Source: Centrapalus pauciflorus
Taxonomy: Eukaryota > Streptophyta > Magnoliopsida > Asterales > Asteraceae
DNA length: 64,000 bases
NCBI GenBank assembly: GCA_020465985.1
Contig: JAANYP010009662.1
Span: 106,298-170,297 of the forward strand
Direction: 5' to 3'
Shown here: positions 1-11,819 of the stretch, piece by piece
How the letters are laid out: each line of letters begins with the position of its first letter
Numbering within the stretch: position 1 is the first letter of the stretch
Notes under the pieces: generated by a model
Database searches by the model: none
What the model saw: the letters and a program-made list of their open reading frames with translations, nothing else
What the model was told of the DNA's origin: nothing
Translations under genes and position numbers: made by a program

Positions 1-673
1 AGCGGGAATGTCTTGTAATAGGACAAGATTAATTTTCTGCACCAAGACAAGACTGACAAAGCAGATTTGTCTTCTTACTGCAGAATCTTTGTCTTTTACC
101 TTTTTGTCTTTGTCGTCCTTAGTTTTACCTCAAAATGGAATGTAAACTTATGACCTTTATTCTTCCTTGTAAAGCTATTTTGATATAAGAAATGACCTAT
201 CACCCATTTCAGATATCCTTTTCTCTTCATGCTTCAGAACAGATTTGACAAATACTTGGTAGTTCTGATTTTTCACTTTGTCTTGAATTTGTAGACTGAT
301 CTCAACGTTCAAAACTTTGCATGATAGCATGGAAAAATATTCCATAAATTGTTAAACCTGTTCACAAAGAACAGGTTCTGTTCACAAAGAACAAAACACT
401 TATGTGTGTCAAAACTGTCCAACAGGTATGGATAGCTTAGACATATTCTGTCAAACCTATCCAACAGAATTGGACAGTTTAGGCAAACTGCCAAGTTACA
501 ACTAAGGTAACAGTATAAAGCAGACTTAGTCTGATTTTTCAAATCAGTTATCAGGTTTGATTGAGGCATTAAAAAGCCTTAAAATCTCCCCCTAAGTGTA
601 TCAGTCAGTTTTGATTAGAAATCTCCCCCTATGATATAGATTAGGTTTGATTGAGGCCTTTTTGTGTCTAACA
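1..673 (-). repeat. Partial 3' LTR of Sirevirus X
   Basis: On the minus strand the LTR begins TGTTAGACACAAAAAGG at 673 and is cut by the window start. It lies immediately after a polypurine tract and matches the other Sirevirus LTRs here (5582, 11820, 54844, 63108). AGGGGGAGA-type tracts recur within its first 100 bp (near 623 and 590). Two copies of the hairpin-forming GTTCTTTGTGAAC sit at 360-372 and 380-392 (20-bp period). Its sequence is of the same subfamily as the A 3' LTR rather than the A 5' LTR. Confidence 0.85.
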
Positions 674-686
674 GTCTCCCCCTATT
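674..686 (-). other. Polypurine tract of element X
   Basis: The minus strand reads AATAGGGGGAGAC directly before the LTR start. The same context, ATTGCAAATAGGGGGAGG, precedes the LTR at 11820, so this is the plus-strand priming site of the family. Confidence 0.8.
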
Positions 687-1040
687 TGCAATAATCAGTT
701 TAAGGCTGACTATATCAATCATCACTATATATATTTACATTACAATTGCAATGAAATTACAACATAGATGTAAAGTAAATGATCAGTTTATACATAATGA
801 AAACTGTCTAAACAACTAATGTTTACAAAGAAAGAGTTCAATTTATGTACAAATACTTCAAATGTTTGGACTGTTGATGTTGGGAGCAAATAATGGTAAG
901 TCTGACCAACTGATGGTCAGCTTCCATTATTTATCTACACATCATCTCTAGATGGGCCTTGTTCTTTCTCTTTTTTTTTTCTCCTTTTCTAACTCAGCAG
1001 TAGCTTGGAGGAATTTCTCTTGTTCCAGACCAGCCAACAT

Positions 1041-4000
1041 TTATTTCTTGGCTTCAAGACTTTCCACCTCTTGTTTAAGGTAGAAAATCCCTTGGCTATC
1101 TAGTTCACCTCTGGCATTGAAATCTACTAACTGATTTAGAATTGCTACTCTCCACCTGAAGCGCTTGATGTAAGCTGTCATGCACCTGAAGGCAAGAAGC
1201 TGTTTGACACCAACTTTGGGAAGATATGAAGCTCTTTGAAAACACATCTTCTTGGAAAGAGGATCCACAAAGAATACTCCAACTTCAGGATCTTCAATAA
1301 ACTTCTCTTCAGCAGGTTCTACATCTTTTGGCAGGCGGTGATCCATACCTTTTATCTTTGTGGCATAGAACCCTTGTTCAATGAGCATGGCAATCTCCTT
1401 AAGTTCTATGTCCCTCTTCTGTCTTCTTGGTTTGATTTTGGGTTCCACTTTGGAGGTACCCTTAATCATTTCTTCAGGAATGAGACCCAAACTCTTTACC
1501 TTTTCCATCAGCTTTCTCACAAATGCTCTAACAGTCTTCACAGTTTCAAATTTGAACTGCTTAGAGCAACTGCAAGTTCTACTCATTCTCTGTATCCCAT
1601 TTTGGCTACATCAGTTGCTTCATATGACTCTAGTTTAGGGTCATCAGCACCAAATCTTGTAATTTGTAGCTTCCAAGGTTGATTCTTCCTTGAAGTGGAT
1701 ACAACTTTGACGATGGTTTCCTTGGCCAATATTCTATCAGCAACATCAAAGAACTTCTTTTTGGCCAGGTTGTTAAAATGAATTTGGATTCTTACAGATG
1801 AAGAGGTGGTGGACACAGACTTCTCCTTGATCACAAAGACCTTTGATCATTTCTCCTTCTCTACTCTCTTTTCACTGTCAGCTTCTTTGACAACTTACTC
1901 CAGCTTCATTTGCACTACCAAATATGTCATTTCTACTTTCTTTACCTCTTTGGCAGCCAAAACGTTGAGCAACTTTCACAGAGACTGCTTCCTCTTTCGC
2001 TCTTTCTAGAAGCTCATCTTGCTCTTGTTTCAACTCATAATAGGTTTCAAGTGGAATTTTATTTCTTCTGCTTAAGCTTTGTCATACTTTAGCTGGAGCT
2101 TCCTTTCAACCTATGTATCCATAACAACCTTGCCTTTTCCTTTGGCTGCAACGAATAGAGCAATCTCAGCTTCCTCCTCTTCTGATGATTCCAGGACTAA
2201 TTGTCTTCTTTTGCTAGGCTTGTCCTCAGATATAAGTTCCTCCCCCTTAGATGATGCAGGATTGGAGACTTAGTCTGAGTAGGCTTAGCTAACCTAGAGT
2301 CATGGGATGTACATGTAGTAGCACCAGTGGTTAGTTGGCCTGCTGCTTGCCCAACTGAAGCTGATTTCTCCTTAGAAGGGGATTAAGTTTTCTCCTCCTT
2401 AAACTTGGTCTTTGAGGAAGACCTCTTCTCCCCTCCCCCCTCCCCCTTTGAAGGAGATGGCACAAAACCCTTTACAGCAGTACTGCCCAAACGAACGGAT
2501 CCAGTGGGCTTGGCAGTAGCAGACTTGGGAATAGGTTTAGGACCAACCAAGCTATGCACTAAGAAAGCTAGGCTGTCCTTCACCTCAGCTAACTGGGTAA
2601 GGCATCTGTCAAGAGAGGAGGATTTAGAGTTAGAGGTGGCTTAAAGGATAGATATGGCAGCCCTATCAGCGTCATTATACATAAGGCTTTTAAGATGTGC
2701 AAGAGTAATATTGATGGACTCTTGCACATCCTCGAAACCAGGTGCCACTGTGTTTGACAGGGATACCATCAACATATTCAATGAGGGCAGAGAAACAAAA
2801 CAGGTTTTAGCAATGCTTGACAGTTGTTGAGAAACAGATGTCAAGCTGGACACAGAGTCGTGCTGATGGGAAAGCAGTAAGGAGAGAGAAGTGGAGAGTT
2901 TTAGCAGCTGTGCAGTAAGTGCAAGCAGCTGAGAGGAGTATCCAGGTTGTGGAGAGGGTTATGGAAAGGATGATTTGAACAAATCAAAAGTTTCTGCAAG
3001 CTGTTCAGACACTGAGTCTTCAATAGTAGATGGCAGGGTGGTCACTGATTTGTCCAAGGTATTAACTTTGTTTGACAAAATATTAAGCTGTTGTTTCAAG
3101 GACAAATTTTTAAGTGATGGAGGAGTGTGGGTGGATTGTTTGGATTGGGTAAATGGAGATGAAGGTGAAGTAGGTTCACTGGGTGATGGTAGGGGCACAG
3201 TGGAAAGAAGTTTCATAGCCTGTGCAAAGGACAAGTGACCCAGCTTAGAGGGGTCAATAATACCTTTAGGAGTGGCCAAACCTGCATCATGAGGTGAGGT
3301 GATGGGAGTGGTTGGCTTTTTAATAACCACTGGAGTTGTGATTCCTTCATCAAAGACATGGGTAGGACTCTCAGTGGTGCTTTGGTCTTGACCCGCCTCT
3401 TGATGGGGAAAGGATGTGTGCATTTCAACATCATCAGTGGTGAAAATTGGTGATAAAACTTTCATCTGGGGAAAGCTTTCACCAGAGGGTTGGTCTGTAC
3501 CCTGAGGTTCATCAGGCTGGTGAGTTGGTCCTTCAGCAACTGATGGGGATGGACCAGTTTCGTCTTGAGGAGAAGAGGATGAATGCTGATCAGTTGGTGG
3601 GCTAAAACAAACTGTTTTGACACCTAGTGCAGACTCAAAAGGTGTAGGAGAAACATTAGAGGGGGACAGTGTGGAAACAGTATCGAGTGGAGAGAACTTA
3701 TGTCTTTCAGTGTCTTCACTCTGTTGGGAGGGAAGGACAGTTGATGTGGTAGTCTCCATATGTGCAACTTGTTTCTGTTGGGAGGAACCAAGGGGCTCAG
3801 GCTGACTCTGGGTAGACTCTTGTTGGAGTAAGGCATGCTCCAAATTTGTTGCACCACACTCCAAGAAAGGTGGAGAGGATGCAGCAGGGATAGCCTCTTT
3901 TTCAACTGGCTCATGTTGAGAGGGACCAGAGGGGCTTTGTGGAGTAGGAAGGCTTTTTTATCTTTTCTTAGCTAAGGATTTCTTCCTTAGCCTGGATAAG

Positions 4001-5155
4001 GAGGAGGGATAAGTGGCATGGTCATGTGTTTGGACTGGTGAGGAGACTGGGCTGAGAACAGTTGGTGAAAGTTGTTCTCTGGTCTCAGGTGGCACAAATC
4101 CACTGGCCACAAAGGCCTCTGGTTCAACTGATGAACCTGGGTGAACAGGCTACTCCCCCTCAGGCACATAGACTGAGGGTACAGACTTTGTCTTTCTGGC
4201 ATTCTTGGAGACAGGCCCTGCTTCATTAGGCTTCTGGGCATGTTTTGCCCTTTTGCCTAGAGCTTTGGATTTTCCAGTGGGAACAGGAGTTGGTTCCACC
4301 TCCATAGTAGAAGTTCCTTCCACCAAACCAAACAGCCTCCTCATAGGTGTTGTGAGAGGAGGCTCTTCAGCGGTAACAGGAGCATGAAAAACTTTGTTTC
4401 AAATAACAGAAACATCATGGACTTGAGAAGGGGCTGAGAGTTGTACAGGGAGTCACCGAAGACATGCTTGAAGATGAAATTGAGAAACCTGGGATTCCTG
4501 ACAGATGAGGATCATTGGTCTTGTTCCATAAAGGCTCTCAGGTTGCCAAAGGTCCATTTGGTCATGTTCAAAGTAGTCCCATCAACAAATTGCAGAGCCA
4601 CTTGAACCTCATCTATGCTAAGCTGATCAAATGACGAGCCAACCTTGCAGCTTAGAATCATTACCACTGAGGCAAAGAGAAAGTAATAGGTTGGGGCCAG
4701 TTCCTTTCTGAACAATGTGGCTCCAACCTTAGGTGCAGACACACCGCAGCAACGTAGTAGGTTACCCATTAGCTGGTTTTCGAGCTGTGGCTTGTCGTAT
4801 TTTTCAACCACTGGCCGATAGAGAACCTATTTAATGAGATCAAAAGAAACCTTTTTGTGTTGTTGAGGATGGTTCCTCGAATGACCTTAGTAGCAGAGTC
4901 ATAGGAGCAGGTGTACCAAAATTCGTACACCGTTTCTTGATACATTACACCAGGGGTAGAAGTCATGGCATAATGCAGTGGGTGTGCCTTGATAAACTCC
5001 ACCATTGGTTTACAACCTTTACAAACATAGTTTTTGGGGATTGTCATATTGGCTACGTAGTTGGTAGGTTCCATGGTGAGAGTGGTAGTAACTGATGGGT
5101 GTTTAACAACATCATCACCCAAGAATACTGGTACAAGGGGAGTTGATAGAATCAT
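1041..5155 (-). pseudogene. Long post-pol ORF of Sirevirus X, decayed
   Basis: Minus-strand open segments of mostly consistent composition follow one another from an ATG at 5155 to a stop at 1041. They lie where Sireviruses carry an extra or 'env-like' ORF, between pol and the 3' LTR. The N-terminal part (5155-4512) has a globular region including VYEFWYTCSYD and VIRGTILNN. It aligns well with the B copy at 62765-63107 and resembles the plant transposon-associated domain that follows the pattern 'EF..VRG..i'. A long Ser/Thr/Pro/Gln-rich middle follows (3864-2959 is one open stretch). The C-terminal part (1834-1041) is basic and ends in a short helical KQEVESLEAKK tail. Frameshifts and stops break it at several points (for example near 4850, 2640 and 1586). 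The original would have been about 1,300 residues. No transmembrane segment is obvious, so 'envelope' is positional naming only and the function is unknown. Confidence 0.65.
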
Positions 5156-5581
5156 TTGTGTAGTAGTAGAAGATTAATGAGAGCATACACTTAGTCTTTT
5201 TGAGAGTGGTTGAGGTTTTGCAGAAAGTATGGAGTTATACGGTCATAATAGTGAAGGATAAGATGAAACAGTAATGTTAGATATTTATAAGATTTGAATG
5301 TGAGAGAGTGGGAGAGAGAAAAGGGCGGTTGATTTGAAATGGTGATGACTAGTGGAACGGAACGGTTACGACGTCAGCACATGTATCAGACCAACTTGAC
5401 CCATTTGCTTATTTCTTAAACACGTAATAAAATATTATCCACAGGTAGATAACTTAAATTAATACAAAATTAACATTTGTAAAGAAAGGTTAATAAAAGC
5501 TGATGTTCAAAGATATTAATCAAACCTGTGGGAATGTAGTGTCATCAAAGTTGTTCAATGTAATCCTTGTGAATGAACACT
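5156..5581 (-). other. Non-coding leader of the X post-pol ORF
   Basis: Non-coding part of X between pol and the long ORF. It can be aligned by eye with B 62360-62764 through shared stretches such as AACCGTTCCGTT and CAAATCAACCGCCC. The X sequence stops abruptly at 5581, where the A LTR begins; the X pol end expected beyond it is absent. Confidence 0.6.
5282..5289 (-). promoter_or_regulatory. TATA box-like element upstream of the post-pol ORF (X)
   Basis: TATAAATA lies 127 nt before the ORF's ATG, inside a pyrimidine-rich TCTCTC leader. Element B has an identical octamer at 62649-62656, 109 nt before the homologous ATG. Conservation in both copies suggests an internal promoter; no expression data are available here. 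Confidence 0.45.
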
Positions 5582-6673
5582 TGTTAGGCATAAAAAAAGG
5601 CCTCAGTCAAACCTGTTCTACATCTTAGAGGGAGATTTTTAATCAAACCTGTTTGATGTACTTGAAGGTATAATTTAAGGCCTGTTAATGCCTTATTGAA
5701 ACCTGAAAAGTGATTTTCAATATAAGTCAAAGCTGTTTACCCTGTTGCATTTGTTGCAAATAAGGCATATTGCCCATGCTGTTCTTTCTGTTGAACACGC
5801 TGGACATAAACTGTCTACGCTGCTCTATCCTATTGAGCAGCTTGGACAAATACTAAGCGTTCTGTTCTTTGTGAACAGGCTAAACACTTTATGGAATATG
5901 TTTCCAAGTACTCATGTATTGTTTTGGACTACAAGATCAGTTTACAAAGTCGAAGACAAAGTGGAAAACAGAAGCTGCAAAAGCTGCCTACGCTGTTCTG
6001 TTACATGAAGACAAAATGCATATTTGAAATGGGTGACCGACCGTTTCTTATATCAAAATGGCCTTAACAGAAGACGAAAGGTTCAAAGTTGACATTCCTC
6101 TTTTGGTTAAAGCCTTCTACAACAGAGACAAAAAGGAAAAGACAAAGATTCTGTCATATAGAGACAAGTCTGCTTTATCAGAATGTGCAGAAAAGTTGTT
6201 TTGTCTTTTTGGAAAGACATCTCACTATCTCCTTGTCCAATGAGGAAGCTTCACTGAGATTCTCAGTGAGAGTATAAAAGGAAGCTTCTAAGGAATGTGA
6301 GATAACCAAGAGTTAGAAATTCAGATCCTGCTTAGAAGTGTGTTTTCCATGCATGCAAGTCTGCTTGAATTAAACGGTAACGTGTGTCCAAGCTGTTCTT
6401 ATTCAAGCTGCCCATCTGTGTCTTGTAAACAGTGAGTTCATCTTAGTGAGTGTATTCATTGTATCTAAAGTGTGTCTTAGATTAGTTAAACATCTGTTGT
6501 ATATGTCATCTCAGTTTGAACCATTCTGCAGTTCAAGCTTGTTTGTAATTAACACTTGTTGATAATATACACAAACATTGAGAAAAGAGTGTTGAGTTTT
6601 AATTTGCTGTTTTCACCCCCCCCCCCCTCTATAGCTTAGAACAATACACTAGGGAAACCTTTTGGGACCTACA
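5582..6673 (+). repeat. 5' LTR of Sirevirus A
   Basis: It starts TGTTAGGCATAAAAAAAGG and ends CCTACA, two bases before a primer-binding site. It carries TATAAAA at 6273-6279 as the likely LTR core promoter, and a C-homopolymer near its end (about 6616-6628). Its central section follows the B LTR subfamily (CGCTGGACATAAACTGTCTA) and not the LTR at the other end of A. Confidence 0.88.
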
Positions 6674-6675
6674 AC

Positions 6676-6689
6676 TGGTATCAGAGCAG
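6676..6689 (+). other. Primer-binding site of A (initiator Met tRNA)
   Basis: TGGTATCAGAGCAG starts two bases after the LTR end and matches the complement of the plant initiator-Met tRNA 3' end used by most plant LTR elements. The same 14-mer is found in B at 55965. Confidence 0.9.
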
Positions 6690-6734
6690 ATAGAGTGTGT
6701 GTTAACTCTAGATCTCTCATTCTCCCTATTTTCC

Positions 6735-9434
6735 ATGGAGAACAGTGCTACCAGTTCCTCCTCCTACTATGATAATGGTTCAATGGCCAAACCCCCCAAG
6801 TTCAATCATCAGAACTTCTGTGGTTGGAAGTGCAGAATGATGCTCTACTTAGAGAATCTGGATGTACAACTGCCAGAGATAGTAATGGAAGGTCCCTATG
6901 TGCCAACCTCTGTTACTACTATTCCTGCTGCTGAAGGAGCTGCCCCTGATATCAGAACCTTTGAAAAAGCAAAAGCTCAATGATCTGATGAAGATAAAAG
7001 GCTGGTTGCTCTTGATGCAAAGGCCAGGAACAACCTGGTTATTTCTCTTCCAGATGATGTGTTCAAACAGGTTGAGAAAATGAAGACTGCAAAGGAGATG
7101 TGGGATACTTTGTGTACCATCTATGATGGTCCCACTATCATACTGGATTATAGGATCAACAATCTTGTTAGACAGTATGAACTCTTCTTTGCAAAGCCAA
7201 AGGAGTCTCCCACTGAAACCTATTCCAGATTCACTGCTCTAATCAATGATCTCAAAGCTGTTGGGATCACCAAGGACAGCTTGACTCTGGTAAACAAGTT
7301 CTTGGACATTCTGCCTGAAGAATGGAATTATTTTTCTACTATCTTAAGAAACTCAGGCACCATCAAAGGTATGGATCTTGTAAATCTGTATGGATCCTTA
7401 CTAAATGAGGTGCTGCCTTAGTGGCCAGCGTGAGACAACCTGCTGGTCAGGTGTGTGATATGTTCACACAAGCTGATCAACAGGCAGATGATGAAAGGGA
7501 AGAAATGTCTGAGGAGGAAGACTGTGAAGATCTTACTGAATTAAATGATGAGAAAATGATAACAATGCTTGTCAGAAAATTCAATAAGAAGAGGTTTGGT
7601 GGAAAAATGCTAAAGAAGTAGTCAGGTGCTATAAAAAAGAAAGCATCTGACAAAACTAAGGCTGAGTGCTTTAAATGTGGCAAAACTGGCCATATGACTA
7701 TGTGTCTAAAGCTATTGGCTCATCATCCAAACCATACAAGACAAACAAGGACGATGGCTACATGGTTAAGTACCTAATGGCCATGGCTAAGCTGAGGAAG
7801 TTGGAAGACTCAGTGGCTTCCAACAAGAAAAAGGGACTTATTGCTGAGACATGTGACTGGGAGGAATCTGACTGATCATCAGATGAAGAAGATAACAACT
7901 GTTTGATGGCCAACACTGATGTCCCATCAACAAGCAACTTCAAAGAAGACCTGGCTGAAGCTGAGGCTCTCAGCAACTTGGAGAACTGGAACCCAACAAT
8001 GATGTATAAGGTACAAAATTTTATGGATTACAGTTCTGATGAAAAAGTTAAAATGTTTGAATATTTGCTTGTTGATCTAAAAGCTGCTATTGAGAAGCAT
8101 AATGTTTTGTTGTCTGAAATCTCCAAGCTGAAAACTGATCTTGAAATAAAATCTAGTAAACTGGACAGCTTCCATAAGTTGGAAACTAAACTTGATGAAT
8201 TAAAACACATCAATTCCATTTTATTAGAAGAAAAGAGAGAAACGGATACAAAACATGCCAAGCTTCAAAAGATTGTTGACTCTTGGTGCCAATCTGCACA
8301 AAAAGTCAATTATTGTATCAGTCAACAGATCCCTGCTCAAATCCAAGCCTGTCTTGGAGGGGATCTTGACAAAGCAGCTTCAATTGTTGAGATAAATAAT
8401 CTGGAAAAAGACTTATCCACTCTTGGTGAGCTTCCAAGTACCTTCATCCAGAAAGTAAATGGTAAGCTAGTCTCAACAAATAGGTTTGTCAGGCCTCAAA
8501 ACACTGACAGCTTTTGTGAAAAAGCTCTAAAAACTGATGATGGAATATGTTCTTCATCAAATCGGTATGCTCAGTGCTCAGCTGGTTCACACAAGCAAAA
8601 GAAGGGAAAACAAGCTCAAGCTGCAGCTTTGGACACTAAACCTGTTAACAAGATAGGCTCTGGGTCTAAAGCTGATGGTAAGAGACCTGTTAATCCCTTT
8701 GATGCTGATCATTTTGAGAAAAAGTTTTCAAAAGGTAAGCAGACAGCTTTCAACAGGGGTAAGTCTCACGTTGAAAGTAAATCTGCTGTGATTTCAAATA
8801 ATTTTTTAAATCATAGTGGAAAATTGGTAATAAATGAAGGTAAGTCTTTCAAAACCAAAAGTAGTGATTATGTTGATAGGCAACATCCATCACATCTCAG
8901 TAATAGCAAAGGCAAATCCATTGCTCAACCTGAGAAATTTGGGAATAAGTTTCCCAAACCTGTGGAAGGTCAAAGGCCAATCAAACTTCCTATAGTTGAT
9001 ATATGTCCTCCTAAAAAGAGGAAAGAGGATACGGTAAAGCTGTTGCCATTGTGCCTTCCACTCAAAGTGTTGATTCTTCTAAAAACAGTAATAAGTTTGC
9101 TAAACCTGCTGAAAAGCTCAACAAAAATGCTTCAGAATGTGTTTCTGGAAGTACTTCTTCCAAAAAGACCCAAAAGAGAAAATATTATAATTGTGGGAAG
9201 AAGACACATATGGCCAAAGACTGTCTTGAAACTGAGGACATGAGGCCTGTTGACTCTGCTAGTTCCAACATTGCAAAAACCAGCAGTGTTGGAAGTAACA
9301 TGGTCAATGAGGATAGTATCCAAGCTGATACAATCCAAATAGGAAATATTAGTGTTGATATTACTGGTCCAAAAACAAATGTTGATGAAGTAGGAGAACT
9401 CATCCTTATGATGAGTTCCCCTAAAAATAACTAA
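6735..9434 (+). pseudogene. Sirevirus A gag, decayed
   Basis: Homologous to B gag. It starts at an ATG at 6735 (MENSATSSSSYYDNGS). The N-terminal half is a Copia-type gag domain (KMKTAKEMWDTLCTIYDG region). A coiled-coil-like middle and a second, C-terminal CCHC knuckle (CGKKTHMAKDC, about 9195-9230) follow. Lesions visible against B are: a Trp-to-TGA stop at 6981, a ~50-nt deletion near 7406, a TAG at 7619, an ~8-nt deletion that destroys the first CCHC knuckle near 7690, a TGA near 7873 and a frameshift near 9030. The end, SSPKNN-stop at 9434, matches the conserved gag terminus of B and C. Confidence 0.85.
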
Positions 9435-9475
9435 TATTTTCCCATCACACTCTGCAGGTCAAACAACCATCCAAG

Positions 9476-11811
9476 GTTTGGTACTTGGACAGCAGCTGCT
9501 CAGGCCACATGATAGATTGCAAGGATCTGCTGAGTGATCTCAGGCCTTAAAAAGGGTCAAAAGTCACCTTTGGTGACAATGTTCAGGGATTCACAGAAGG
9601 ATATGGAACCCTTCAAGCTGGTGCTGCTATATTCAAAAGAGTAGCCTATGTGTCTGGGCTGAAACACAATCTTGTAAGCATAAGTCAACTGTGTGATGCT
9701 GGCTACAATGTTAATTTTGATGAGCACCTGGGTTACATACTGGATTCCCAAGGTAAAGTTGTGTTGTGTGCACAAAGGAAGAAATGTGTATATGTTGTGG
9801 ACATGAAATCTGCTCTGATCCCACAACTGAAACCTGCTTTATCTCCAGAAGCAATGCAGACCTGAACTGGTTATGGCACAAAAGGCTATCACACCTGAAC
9901 TTCAAGAATATCAACAAACTCTGTAAGAAAGAGTTGGTAACAGGTTTGCCTTCTATAACCTTTGTTAAAGATAAACTCTGCACAACTTGTGAGAAAGGCA
10001 AGCAGAGAAAAACATCTTTTAAATCTAAGCATAATTTCTCTATTGATACTCCTCTCTTCTTAATCCACATGGACTTGTTTGGACCAGTCAGTGTCCCAAG
10101 TCTAGGAGGTAGAAGATACACTCTAGTAATGCTTGATGAGTTCTCCAGGTTTACGTGGGTGATCTTTCTGAAGAGCAAAGGAGAAGCTGCTAGAAAAATT
10201 ATTGGGTTTATCAAAAAGATGGAGATGCTGAACTTTGCTCAAGTTAAGCAGCTTAGAAGTGATCATGGTACTGAATTCAGAAACAGTACTCTTGAGGACT
10301 TCTGTGAAGAAAGAGGGATCTCACAAAACTTTTCAGCCGTAAGAACTCCACAACAAAATGGAGTTACTGAAAGGAGAAACAGAACTCTCATTGAAGCTGC
10401 CAGAACCATGTTGTGTGCATCAGGTATGCCTTCATCATTTTGGGCTGAAGCTGTTAACACTGCCTGCTTCACCCAAAACAGATCCTTGGTGGTGAAAAGG
10501 TTCAACAAGACTCCCTATGAGTTAATCAAAGGGAGAAGGCCAAATATTAGCTATTTTCATGTGTTTGGATGTCCCTACTTCATTCTGAATCAGAGAGACC
10601 AGCTGGCAAAGTTTGAACCCAAAGCTGATGAAGGTGTGTTTGTTGGATATTCTGCTCTCTTTAAAGCCTACAGAGTATACAACTACAAAAGAAAGGTGAT
10701 AGATGAATCTATCAATGTCACCTTTGAGGAGTCCAGGAATGCTTCCACCAAAGCTGTTCCTGAATCAGTTTCAGGAGAGTTCAGCTTTGACAGTCTCATG
10801 CATTCCGTCAATGAAGAAAAGGACTCAAAAGCTTCCACTGCACCCAGAGTGGAACCTGTTAACCACAATGGACATGATGATGACTATATTGATACGCCCT
10901 CTATGAATAAGTGTACTGACATAATTAATACACCATGCCCTGAACCTCTCAATGCTGATTTCCCTGGATCTTCTGCTGATATGTTCAACAATGGAGATTC
11001 ATGTTCAACAAGTGAACATGCTCAAGATAACAGTGTGTCTGAAAATCTTGAAAGTTGTTCAATAGGACCTGTTGGAGATGAAAATGATGCAGGAGAATCT
11101 TCATTGATGCATGATCCTAAGTGGATCAGGTGTCACCCCAATGATCAAATAATTGGTGACATCAACAAAAGGGGTACAAACAAGATGAGACATCGTAGGA
11201 AACTTTTGTATGTTTTCTAGCTTTGTGTCCCTAATGGAGCCTAAGAAAGTGGATGAAGCACTAAAAGATGCCAATTGGATCACTGCCATGCAAGAAGAGC
11301 TCAATCAGTTTGAGAGAAACAAAGTATGGAAGCTGGTCCCTGCTCCTAAAGGTAAAACAATAATCGGCTCCAAATGGGTTTTCAGGAACAAAATGGAAGA
11401 GCAAGGCCATGTTATTAGAAATAAGGCAAGACTAGTTGCTCAAGGCTACAGACAGGAAAAAGCATTGATTATGATGAAACATTTGCTCCAGTGGCCAGTT
11501 TAGAAGCAATTCGTTTGTTTCTAGCCTATGCTGCCCACAAGAGCATGAAGGTATTTCAAATGGATGTGAAGAGTGCATTTTTGAATGGCAAGCTGCAAGA
11601 AGAAGTATATGTCAAGCAGCCTCCAGGTTTTGAAAATGAACATCATCCAGGTTTTGCCTATAAGTTGGACAAAGCCATCTATGGTCTAAAACAAGCACCT
11701 AGAGCCTGGTATGACACTCTAACTGATTTCCTTATGAGCAATGGTTATTCCAGAGGTAAAGTGGATACCACATTGTTCATAAAGAAGGTGAAGTCTGAAT
11801 ATTGCAAATAG
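9476..11811 (+). pseudogene. Sirevirus A pol, truncated in RT
   Basis: Encodes protease, integrase and the N-terminal part of RT. The protease motif reads DSSCSGHM where B and C have DSGCSGHM, so the catalytic DSG is lost, and a stop follows at about 9548. Integrase is largely open (9766-11220) with WHKRLSHLN, MDLFGP, LRSDHGTEF and QNGVTERRNRT, i.e. the zinc and D-D-E residues. A frameshift lies near 11190 and another near 11460. RT has MDVKSAFLNGK and YGLKQAPRAWYD, but the frame ends KKVKSEYCK-stop at 11811, just before the YVDD active site. RNase H and the post-pol ORF are absent and the polypurine tract follows at once. Confidence 0.87.
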
Positions 11812-11819
11812 GGGGAGGT
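11809..11819 (+). other. Polypurine tract of A at a deletion or recombination junction
   Basis: TAGGGGGAGGT precedes the LTR. Upstream, RT sequence (AAGTCTG) is joined directly to the pre-PPT context ATTGCAAATAGGGGG seen in X. B reads TCTGATATTATGC at the same RT position, so an ATATT-like microhomology lies at the junction. Confidence 0.75.

Noticed and set aside
360..392. Heat-shock-element reading of GTTCACAAAGAACAGGTTC
   Set aside because: Spacing between GAA and TTC units is not the required 2 nt; the palindrome pair is better described as hairpins.
1236..3805. Several plus-strand open frames in the X region
   Set aside because: They are antisense to the minus-strand post-pol ORF and have biased, non-family composition.
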